Assembly (NCBI GenBank): GCA_000434555.1
Contig: FR880116.1
Coordinates: 77,970 to 123,827, forward strand
Direction of reading: 5' to 3'
Source: Clostridium sp. CAG:524
Lineage (GTDB): Bacteria > Bacillota_I > Bacilli_A > RF39 > UBA660
DNA: 45,858 nucleotides
Shown in pieces: positions 39,085 to 45,858 of the stretch (position 1 is its first letter; the number at the start of each line of letters is the position of its first letter). Under the pieces are notes generated by a model. The model made no database searches. It had not been told where the DNA came from and saw only the letters and a program-made list of their open reading frames with translations. Both the position numbers and the translations under genes were made by a program.

Positions 39085-40457
39085 TGGAAAATAAAATAAC
39101 AATGGAAGAACTTACTAATTATTGTAAGAATTACGGATATATCTTTCAAGGAAGTGAAATATATGGAGGACTTGCGAATACTTGGGATTTTGGTCCATTA
39201 GGTGTTGAACTTAAAAATAATATTAAGAAAGCATGGACTAAAAAGTTTATACAAGAAGATATTAATAATGTAGGGTTAGATAGTGCTATACTTATGAATC
39301 CTAAAACATGGGAAGCAAGTGGTCATTTAAAAACATTTAGTGATCCATTAATTGATTGTAAACATTGTAAGACACGTCATAGAGCAGATAAATTACTTGA
39401 AGATTTAGGTATAGAAAATGCTGGTAAATTTAGTAATGATGAATTAATAGATTATATAAGAAAGAATCATGTTAAATGTCCTAATTGTGGTAGTGAAGAC
39501 TTTACTGACATTAGAAACTTTAATCTTATGTTTAAGACATTTCAAGGAGTTACAGAAGACTCTAAAAGTACAGTATATTTAAGACCAGAAACTGCTCAAG
39601 GTATATTTGTTAACTTTAAGAATGTAGAACGTAGTATGAGACTTAAATTACCATTTGGTATAGGTCAAATAGGTAAATCATTTAGAAATGAAATTACACC
39701 TGGTAACTTTATATTTAGAGTACGTGAATTTGATCAAATGGAACTTGAATTCTTCTGTAAACCTGGTACTGAACTTGAATGGTTCAAACATTATAAAGAA
39801 TATTGCAAGAATTTCTTACTTAACTTAGGTATCAAAGAAGAAAATCTAAGACTTAGAGACCATGAAAAAGAAGAATTAAGTTTTTATAGTAATGCTACTA
39901 CTGATATTGAATACAAGTTTCCATTTGGTTGGGGAGAACTTTGGGGAATAGCTTCAAGAACAAATTACGATTTAAGTAGACATATGGAAGTAAGCAAAGA
40001 AAGCCTTGAATATTTAGATCCTGAAACAAATGAAAAATATATTCCTTATGTAATAGAACCATCACTAGGAGTAGAAAGATTATTCTTAACTGTATTATGT
40101 GATGCATATCATAAAGATATAGTAAATAATGAAGAAAGAGAAGTATTAAAACTTCATCCATATCTTGCTCCTATAAAAGTAACTATTTTACCTCTTGTTA
40201 AAAAATATCATAATGAAAAGGCATTAGAAGTATATAAGAATTTATCAAAATATTTTATGTGTAGTTATGACGAAAGTGGTTCTATTGGTAAAAGATATAG
40301 AAGAGCTGATGTAGTTGGAACACCATTCTGTGTAACTGTTGATGATGAAACTATCAATAATAATACAGTTACAATAAGAGATAGAGATACAATGGAACAA
40401 ATAACATTAAGTTTAGATGAATTAAAAGATTATATTACAAAGAAAATAGAATTTTAA
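39084..40457 (+). CDS. glyS: Glycine--tRNA ligase, single-chain (alpha-2) type
   Basis: 457 residues. The start CKNYGYIFQGSEIYGGLANT and WDFGPLGVELKNNIKKAW are the eukaryote-like GlyRS signature. A zinc-binding insertion has CKHC and CPNC. Class II motif 2 is FRNEITPGNFIFRVREFDQME and motif 3 is EPSLGVERLFL. The C-terminal anticodon-binding domain follows (IKVTILPLVKKYH onward). It charges tRNA-Gly. AGGGA within the preceding gene serves as ribosome-binding site, and the T-box upstream makes expression depend on uncharged tRNA-Gly. Confidence 0.97.
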   Translation: MENKITMEELTNYCKNYGYIFQGSEIYGGLANTWDFGPLGVELKNNIKKAWTKKFIQEDINNVGLDSAILMNPKTWEASGHLKTFSDPLIDCKHCKTRHRADKLLEDLGIENAGKFSNDELIDYIRKNHVKCPNCGSEDFTDIRNFNLMFKTFQGVTEDSKSTVYLRPETAQGIFVNFKNVERSMRLKLPFGIGQIGKSFRNEITPGNFIFRVREFDQMELEFFCKPGTELEWFKHYKEYCKNFLLNLGIKEENLRLRDHEKEELSFYSNATTDIEYKFPFGWGELWGIASRTNYDLSRHMEVSKESLEYLDPETNEKYIPYVIEPSLGVERLFLTVLCDAYHKDIVNNEEREVLKLHPYLAPIKVTILPLVKKYHNEKALEVYKNLSKYFMCSYDESGSIGKRYRRADVVGTPFCVTVDDETINNNTVTIRDRDTMEQITLSLDELKDYITKKIEF

Positions 40458-40472
40458 AAATTCTTTTTTTCT
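40449..40472 (+). terminator. Intrinsic terminator of glyS
   Basis: AGAATT (40449-40454), short loop that includes the stop codon, AATTCT (40460-40465), run of T. Confidence 0.75.
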
Positions 40473-40596
40473 ATACAAAAATATGTATATTATTGTATAA
40501 TAATGTTGATTTATTATTATTTTTGAAATATTTATTGCTACTAAAAAATATTTATGTTAAAATGTATATGTATAAATAATAAGGAGGAATATAAAA

Positions 40597-40992
40597 GTGG
40601 CATTTAAATTAAAAGAAATATTTACTGGTGAAGAAGAAGATACTGATTCAATTGATTATGAAGTAAAAGAACCAATTAAGAAAAGTAATAATAAAGAATT
40701 TAAAAATAAAACAATACTTGTTGAACCAAGAGCATTCTCTGAAGCACAACAAATAGCTGACTACTTAAAAACAAATAATCAAGTAGTAGTAAACTTTAAA
40801 AGAGTAACAAGTGATGTATCAAAAAGAATAATGGACTTTTTAAATGGTATTATATATGCTATAGAAGGTACTATGCAAAAACTTGGTCCTGGTATTGTTA
40901 TTTGTGCTCCTAAAGGATTTGAAATAGAAGGAAATATTTCAGAAGAAGAGAGTAAAAAATCAAGTAAAAAAGACGATATGAATGAATGGTAA
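40597..40992 (+). CDS. sepF: Cell division protein SepF
   Basis: 131 residues. The N-terminal amphipathic helix (FKLKEIFTG), an acidic linker and a C-terminal domain with KTILVEPRAFSEAQQIADYL, then VVNFKRVTSD and the following SKRIMDFLNGIIYAIEGT, fit SepF/YlmF, which tethers and arranges FtsZ filaments at the septum. GTG start at 40597 behind AAGGAGG. divIVA follows, as in the Bacillus ylm cluster, although the intervening ylmG/ylmH genes are absent. Confidence 0.95.
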   Translation: MAFKLKEIFTGEEEDTDSIDYEVKEPIKKSNNKEFKNKTILVEPRAFSEAQQIADYLKTNNQVVVNFKRVTSDVSKRIMDFLNGIIYAIEGTMQKLGPGIVICAPKGFEIEGNISEEESKKSSKKDDMNEW

Positions 40993-41029
40993 TGATTAAC
41001 ATTAGTATAAAATATTTGAGGTGAAAAGC

Positions 41030-41479
41030 ATGAGAAAATTTGATACAGTTTTTCATGGTTATGATAAAAATCAAGTACATAAGTGTATAGATGATATCAT
41101 AAATAATTATGAAGTCTTGCTAAATAAAAGTAAGAAAACTGAAGAACAAAATAGACTATTAAGAGAAAAAATACAGTATTATGAGAGAATAGAAGACTCT
41201 ATGAATAGAGCAATATTCACTGCTGAAACTGCTGGAGATCAAATCAAAAGTAGTGCTAGAAAAGAAGCGGATGCTCTTATTACAGAAGCAAGACATAATG
41301 CTAGTAGAATAATAAATGATGCTTTATTAAAAGCAGAAAAAGCCCAAAATCATGCTGATCAATTAAAAAGAAATACTAATGTACTAAAGAGAAGATTAAG
41401 ACAAATAATAGAAAATCAATTAGAAGTTATAGAAGAGATAGATAACGTTGATTTTAGTGATATAGATAATAAATATTAA
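41030..41479 (+). CDS. divIVA: DivIVA-like cell division/polarity protein
   Basis: 149 residues. FDTVFHGYDKNQVHKCIDDI is the N-terminal DivIVA membrane-binding signature (F/Y...GY...V..F/I), followed by a long coiled coil (about 25-140) containing TAETAGDQIKSSARKEADAL. DivIVA senses negative membrane curvature and recruits division and cell-wall proteins. GAGGTG selects ATG 41030 over the GTG at 41021. It is probably cotranscribed with sepF, 37 bases upstream. Confidence 0.93.
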   Translation: MRKFDTVFHGYDKNQVHKCIDDIINNYEVLLNKSKKTEEQNRLLREKIQYYERIEDSMNRAIFTAETAGDQIKSSARKEADALITEARHNASRIINDALLKAEKAQNHADQLKRNTNVLKRRLRQIIENQLEVIEEIDNVDFSDIDNKY

Positions 41480-41499
41480 GTAGGACTTCCTACTTTTTC
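41479..41499 (+). terminator. Intrinsic terminator of sepF-divIVA
   Basis: AGTAGG (41479-41484), ACTT loop, CCTACT (41489-41494), T run; the stem overlaps the last base of the stop codon. Confidence 0.88.
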
Positions 41500-41539
41500 T
41501 TTTGTCTTAAATATTGTATAATTAAATTGAGGGAAAGAA

Positions 41540-44425
41540 ATGAGATATATACCACTTAATATAAAAACTGAATATGATTTAATGAATAGTTTAATAAGAA
41601 TAAAAGATCTTATTTCTTTTGCATTAAAGAAAGAAATATATGCACTTGGTATAACAGATCCTAATATGTTTGGAACAATGGAATTCATTAATGAATGTAA
41701 TAAGAATAATATAAAGCCAATTATAGGAACGGAAGTAATCGTTAATGATATGTATATGCTTATGTATGCTAAAAACTATAATGGACTTACTAATCTATTT
41801 AAAATAGTATCTCATAAAAATATAGAAGGTACACTTGATATAGATTATGTAAAAGATAATTCAAGTGATTTAATAATTGTTACAAATGGAAAACATTATC
41901 CTCTAGTAAGTAAATATTTTGATAATGTTTATATAAAATATCATACATCTAAATTAAAAGAAGAAGCATTAAAATTAACTAATAATATAGTATATATGGA
42001 TTTAATAAGATATTTTAATGAAGAAGATAAAGAATATTTTAAATATTTAAAATATATTGATGAAGGTAAAACTATAGATGATAAAATAAATGTATATGAT
42101 AGTAATTTTAGATTAAATATAAGTGAAAGTGATACTAATACAACAATAGAATTTGCAAGTCTTATAGATATAGAACTACCAAGTAAAGAATTACATATAC
42201 CAGTATATAATGATAATTCATTATCTTTCTTAAAAGCACTTGCTAAAAAAGGGTTAGAGAAAAGACTTAATAATAATGTACCTAATATATATAAGAATAG
42301 ACTTACTTATGAATTATCAGTAATAGAGAAAATGAACTTTGTAGATTATTTCTTAATAGTTTATGATTTTGTTTTATATGCTAAAAAACATAATATATAT
42401 GTAGGCCCTGGTAGGGGAAGCGGTGCTGCTTCTTTAGTTAATTATAGTTTAGGTATAATAAATGTAGATCCTTTAAAGTATAATCTTATATTCGAAAGAT
42501 TTTTAAACCCTGATAGAATTACTATGCCTGATATAGATATAGATTTTGATAATACTAAAAGAGATGATGTGATAGAATATGTAAGTGATAAATATGGTCA
42601 TGATAAAACTGCTAGAATTATATCATTTAATACAATGTTACCTAAACAAATAATAAGAGATATGGGCCGTGTTTTAAAATATGAAAATATTGTTATAGAT
42701 AATATATGCAAGACTATTAATGATGAAAAAGACTTTATATCACTTAAAGACAATAAAGCATTTATGAATCTTGTAAGTAGAAATAATAATATTAAACATT
42801 TAGTAAATTGTTGTTATAAATTATGTGGTCTTAAAAAGAATACAAGTATGCATGCAGCTGGTGTTGTTATAAGTGATGTATCTCTTTATAATTTTATGCC
42901 TTTATATAAAAGTAATAATGTTATACTTACAGGTTATAGTATGGAATATATTGAATCTTTAGGACTTTTAAAAATGGATTTCTTATCTATAAAGAATCTT
43001 AATACTATATCTAATATAGTAAATGATATTAAGAAAGATAATATTGATATTGATTTAAATAATATACCACTTAATGATATAAATACATTGAATCTATTTA
43101 AGAATGCTTATACTACAGGTATATTTCAATTTGAAAGCAGTGGTATGAAGAGTTTCTTAAGACAACTTAAAGTAGATAATTTTAATACTTTAGTTGATGC
43201 GATTGCTTTATATAGACCTGGTCCTAGAGATATGATAGGGGAATATATATTAAGAAAAGATGGTAAAAAGAAAGTAACTTATCTTGTAAAAGAATTAGAG
43301 CCAATACTTAAAAGTACATATGGTATTATTATTTATCAAGAACAAGTACTTGAAATATTAAGAATAATTGGTGGATATACTTATGCAGAGGCTGATCTTA
43401 TAAGAAGAGCAATGTCTAAAAAGAAAGCTGATGTAATAGAGAAGAATAAATCTAAATTTATAAGTGGTGTTATAGAACATGGTTATGATGAAAAAGTAGG
43501 AACAGAACTATATGATTTAATTATAAAATTCTCTTCATATGGATTTAATAAATCACATTCAGTAGTGTATTCATTAGTCGCATATCAAATGGCTTATCTA
43601 AAGAGTAATTATACAAAGTATTTCATGAGAAACTTACTTAATATGAATATATCTAGTGATAAGATAAAAGACTATATTGAAGAATCTAAGAAACTAGGAA
43701 TACGTTTCTTAAAAGTAGATATAAATAGAAGTGATAAAGAATTTATAATATTTAATAATTATCTTTTATTACCATTTAATTCAATAAAGAATATATCTAA
43801 TATAGTAAGTGAAGATATATTAAGAGAAAGAAATAAAGGTGAATTTAAATCATTTAATGATTTTATGATAAGATGCTATGGTAAAAATATTAATAAAAGA
43901 ATAGTTATATCATTAATATTATGTGGTGCTTTTGATAGTTTTGGTATTAATAAGAAAGCAACAATAGAAATACTTGATGAAATAATTAATTATGCTATGT
44001 TATGTAAAGATTTAGGTGTTGTTATGGATAATGCTCCTATAGTGAATGATATAGATGATTATGATTCTATTGAAACTATTGATAATGAAATTAATAATTA
44101 TGGATTTTATCTATCGAGACATCCTGTTACTAAATATATAAGAGAGGGCTATATTAAATTAAATGATATATCTAAATATTATAATAAAGTAATAAGTCTT
44201 ATATTATTTTTAGAAGATACTAGAATGATAAAAACACGTAATAATGATAATATGTGTTTTTTGAAATTTAGTGATGAATATGGTAGTATAGAAGCCGTAA
44301 TGTTCAGTGATGCTTTATTAAAGGTTACTGAACTTAATAAAAATAAAGTATATAAAGTTAATGCTAAAGTAGAAAAAAGGGATGAATCATATCAATTAAT
44401 AGTATATGGTATGTTTCAAATATGA
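41540..44425 (+). CDS. dnaE: DNA polymerase III alpha subunit, DnaE type
   Basis: 961 residues, shorter than B. subtilis DnaE (about 1,115). Polymerase motifs are intact: GPGRGSGAASLVNYSLG, the catalytic Asp triad PDIDIDFDN (331-335), a GIFQFESSGMKSFLRQL block and YRPGPRDMI. The tandem helix-hairpin-helix and a C-terminal OB fold (FLKFSDEYGSIEAVMF) follow. The N-terminal PHP domain is degenerate: NIKTEYDLMNS and ITDPNMFGTMEF lack the His residues seen in metal-binding PHP domains. GAGGGAAAG precedes the ATG, and TGTATAAT ending at 41522 is a likely -10. It ends in TGA, four bases into the next possible start. Confidence 0.96.
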   Translation: MRYIPLNIKTEYDLMNSLIRIKDLISFALKKEIYALGITDPNMFGTMEFINECNKNNIKPIIGTEVIVNDMYMLMYAKNYNGLTNLFKIVSHKNIEGTLDIDYVKDNSSDLIIVTNGKHYPLVSKYFDNVYIKYHTSKLKEEALKLTNNIVYMDLIRYFNEEDKEYFKYLKYIDEGKTIDDKINVYDSNFRLNISESDTNTTIEFASLIDIELPSKELHIPVYNDNSLSFLKALAKKGLEKRLNNNVPNIYKNRLTYELSVIEKMNFVDYFLIVYDFVLYAKKHNIYVGPGRGSGAASLVNYSLGIINVDPLKYNLIFERFLNPDRITMPDIDIDFDNTKRDDVIEYVSDKYGHDKTARIISFNTMLPKQIIRDMGRVLKYENIVIDNICKTINDEKDFISLKDNKAFMNLVSRNNNIKHLVNCCYKLCGLKKNTSMHAAGVVISDVSLYNFMPLYKSNNVILTGYSMEYIESLGLLKMDFLSIKNLNTISNIVNDIKKDNIDIDLNNIPLNDINTLNLFKNAYTTGIFQFESSGMKSFLRQLKVDNFNTLVDAIALYRPGPRDMIGEYILRKDGKKKVTYLVKELEPILKSTYGIIIYQEQVLEILRIIGGYTYAEADLIRRAMSKKKADVIEKNKSKFISGVIEHGYDEKVGTELYDLIIKFSSYGFNKSHSVVYSLVAYQMAYLKSNYTKYFMRNLLNMNISSDKIKDYIEESKKLGIRFLKVDINRSDKEFIIFNNYLLLPFNSIKNISNIVSEDILRERNKGEFKSFNDFMIRCYGKNINKRIVISLILCGAFDSFGINKKATIEILDEIINYAMLCKDLGVVMDNAPIVNDIDDYDSIETIDNEINNYGFYLSRHPVTKYIREGYIKLNDISKYYNKVISLILFLEDTRMIKTRNNDNMCFLKFSDEYGSIEAVMFSDALLKVTELNKNKVYKVNAKVEKRDESYQLIVYGMFQI

Positions 44426-44433
44426 GGTATGAT

Positions 44434-45363
44434 ATGGCAAGTAAGAAGACAAAGAAGAATTCCAAAAAGAATTCTAAAAAGAATAGTACTACTAAAAAAG
44501 TAAGTACAATTAAGAAAACTACAAGCAATAAAGCAAAAGTAACTTCGACTAAAAAGATAACAAATAATAAAACAAAGACAGTATCAGCAAAGAAAAATAA
44601 TTCAAAAGATACTAAAAAAGATAATAAAACAAATTTTATATTTAATATATTAATAGTTATTTTATCTATAATAGTTGTTGTTAGTTTTGTATTGTTAATT
44701 CAAAAGAAGAAAGAAGAAGAAAAAACAATAATAGAAATTAATGAAAGTAAATTAGTTAAACCAGCTTCAAATGTAGAAGTTCCAAAAAAAACTGTAGAAG
44801 AAGAAATAATTGATTTAAAGAAGAAATACAATAATAAGGATGTTATTGGAATTTTAAGTATTGATGATGAAATATATACTCCAGTAGTACAAACTAAAGA
44901 TAATCAATATTATTTAAAGTATTCATTAAGTAAAAAGAGAAGTGTCATTGGAAGTACATTCATGGATTATAGAGTTAGTAAAGATAGTAAACAAATCAAT
45001 ATATATGGACATAATCATAGTAATAAAAAATATAATCCTCCATTTAAAACACTAGAAGGTTATTTAAAGAAAGATTATTTTAATGAACATAGATTTATTG
45101 AATTAAAGATTGATAATAAAACTCAAAAATATGAAATATTTAGTATAGTTCTTGCTGATAAAGTAGGTACAGAAGAACATATGAAATTAAAATATACAAA
45201 AGATAGTGATTGGTTAAAACACTTTAATAGATTGAAAAATAGAAGTATATATAAGACAAATGTAGAATTAAATAAAGAAGATAAAATAATAGTTCTTCAA
45301 ACATGCTTATTTGGAAAACATCATGGCAAGCTAATGGTTGTCGTTGGCAAAAGATTAGATTAG
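44434..45363 (+). CDS. Sortase, class B-like
   Basis: About 309 residues. A long cytoplasmic Lys/Thr/Asn-rich tail with repeated KKNSKKNS, one membrane helix (about 68-90), then the sortase barrel: VIGILSIDDEIYTPVVQ, catalytic His193 in IYGHNHSNK and Cys291 in VLQTCLF. The catalytic Arg that precedes the final strand in class B enzymes (RIVVVAK-like) is replaced by Lys299 (GKLMVVVGKR). Sortases anchor secreted proteins to the wall. GAGGT after the dnaE stop favours ATG 44434 over ATG 44422. A secreted protein follows downstream, possibly a substrate. Confidence 0.9.
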   Translation: MASKKTKKNSKKNSKKNSTTKKVSTIKKTTSNKAKVTSTKKITNNKTKTVSAKKNNSKDTKKDNKTNFIFNILIVILSIIVVVSFVLLIQKKKEEEKTIIEINESKLVKPASNVEVPKKTVEEEIIDLKKKYNNKDVIGILSIDDEIYTPVVQTKDNQYYLKYSLSKKRSVIGSTFMDYRVSKDSKQINIYGHNHSNKKYNPPFKTLEGYLKKDYFNEHRFIELKIDNKTQKYEIFSIVLADKVGTEEHMKLKYTKDSDWLKHFNRLKNRSIYKTNVELNKEDKIIVLQTCLFGKHHGKLMVVVGKRLD

Positions 45364-45440
45364 TCAAAAAATGAGCAAATGTTTGCTTGCGCGGGTGGGG
45401 TAATTTTTGTTATAATGATCCTATAATAGGAAGCGTGATA

Positions 45441-45858
45441 ATGAAAAAGAAATATATAATGAAAACTATTTTAGTTATATTTGTTATTACATTATCTTTA
45501 GCTGTTATAGGATTTTCTTATGCATATTTTAGTACTGAAATAATTGGAGAAGGTAAATATATAACACTAGATACTGCGAATTTAAAATTTAAATATACTG
45601 ATAATACAGTACTTTCTCTTGATAATGCAATTCCAGGAGACTTTGTAACTAAAACTTTTACTGTTGAAAATATAGGTACTAAAAAAGTAAGTTACAATAT
45701 TGTATGGAATAATCTTATAAATACAATTAATAATTATGATTTACAACTTGATATGAAATGTAAAAGTTATAAAAATTACAATACTACTAAACAAGTAGAA
45801 GAAGGAAAATGTGATTCATTTTATAAAGCAGTACCTTATACAGAAACAAGCATAAGAA
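45441..45858 (+). CDS. Secreted protein with TasA/camelysin-like N-terminus; 3' end outside the window
   Basis: 139 residues are visible. The signal peptide (MKTILVIFVITLSLAVIGFS) ends in the YAYFS pattern typical of TasA/camelysin-type and other SipW-processed surface proteins of Firmicutes. The mature part starts with an Ig-like beta domain (LDTANLKFKYTDNTVLSLDN, PGDFVTKTFTVENIGTKKVS), the usual first domain of such proteins, and has two Cys. TATAAT-like boxes at about 45410 and 45423 and GGAAG lie before the ATG. It may be handled by the sortase just upstream; the sorting signal would be beyond the window. Confidence 0.78.
   Translation, partial: MKKKYIMKTILVIFVITLSLAVIGFSYAYFSTEIIGEGKYITLDTANLKFKYTDNTVLSLDNAIPGDFVTKTFTVENIGTKKVSYNIVWNNLINTINNYDLQLDMKCKSYKNYNTTKQVEEGKCDSFYKAVPYTETSIR

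Noticed and set aside
1..45858. Mycoplasma-type code with TGA as Trp
   Set aside because: TGA terminates cca and dnaE at the expected protein ends, and Trp is encoded by TGG throughout.
1..45858. CRISPR arrays, tRNA or rRNA genes
   Set aside because: No regularly spaced repeats, no cloverleaf-type sequences and no rRNA-like segments were recognised.

Overview
The window is very AT-rich chromosomal DNA from a low-GC Gram-positive bacterium. Intrinsic terminators, AGGAGG-type ribosome-binding sites, TTGACA/TATAAT promoters and Bacillus-like gene neighbourhoods point to Bacillota, class Bacilli. A compact, uncultured gut-type lineage near Erysipelotrichales/Mollicutes is my best guess, by inference only. 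The standard code is used: TGA ends cca and dnaE.

Layout. 1-3290: the end of a Lon-domain protease, radC, a spoIVFA/spoIVFB-like pair, then rplU-prp-rpmA with an L21 leader. This is the B. subtilis order without mreBCD-minCD. 3295-7850: an accessory block with two tandem paralogues of unknown function (the first broken by one in-frame TAA), small orphan proteins and a CotY/CotZ-like coat protein. 7852-14029: acyltransferase, topA, HU, cca, dnaD and nth. 14086-17401 (minus strand): a class A penicillin-binding protein and recU, convergent with dnaD-nth. 17474-23276: a pilin-like membrane protein behind a perfect consensus promoter, rpsB-tsf, an LTA-synthase-like sulfatase, an HNH-like protein and rpsU-yqeY. 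23320-27852: a WG-repeat protein, a degenerate RnfC-like protein, holA and mraY.

27916-30186 is the most interesting part: a self-contained operon between the mraY terminator and dam. It has a TTGACA/TATACT promoter with a perfect 16-bp palindrome over the -10, a 53-residue peptide with eight Cys in its C-terminal 31 residues, an intergenic hairpin, a radical SAM/SPASM maturase split by a -1 shift at a T TTT TTG heptamer, and a SpoU-family 2'-O-methyltransferase, closed by a terminator. I read it as a RiPP (ribosomally made, modified peptide) system in which the methyltransferase might provide ribosomal self-protection. That role is inference.

30235-45858: orphan dam, an FtsW/SpoVE-like gene whose start is ambiguous, a decayed second copy of the FtsW tail, a membrane-anchored propeller-like protein, HrcA/CIRCE-controlled clpB lacking its N domain, a NUDIX protein, a decayed gene, rnhB, a compact glycine T-box leading to an unknown gene plus glyS, the division genes sepF and divIVA, dnaE with a degenerate PHP domain, a class B-like sortase and the start of a secreted protein. 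Many genes serve envelope synthesis and division, translation, or replication and repair. No tRNA, rRNA, CRISPR array or complete insertion sequence was seen.
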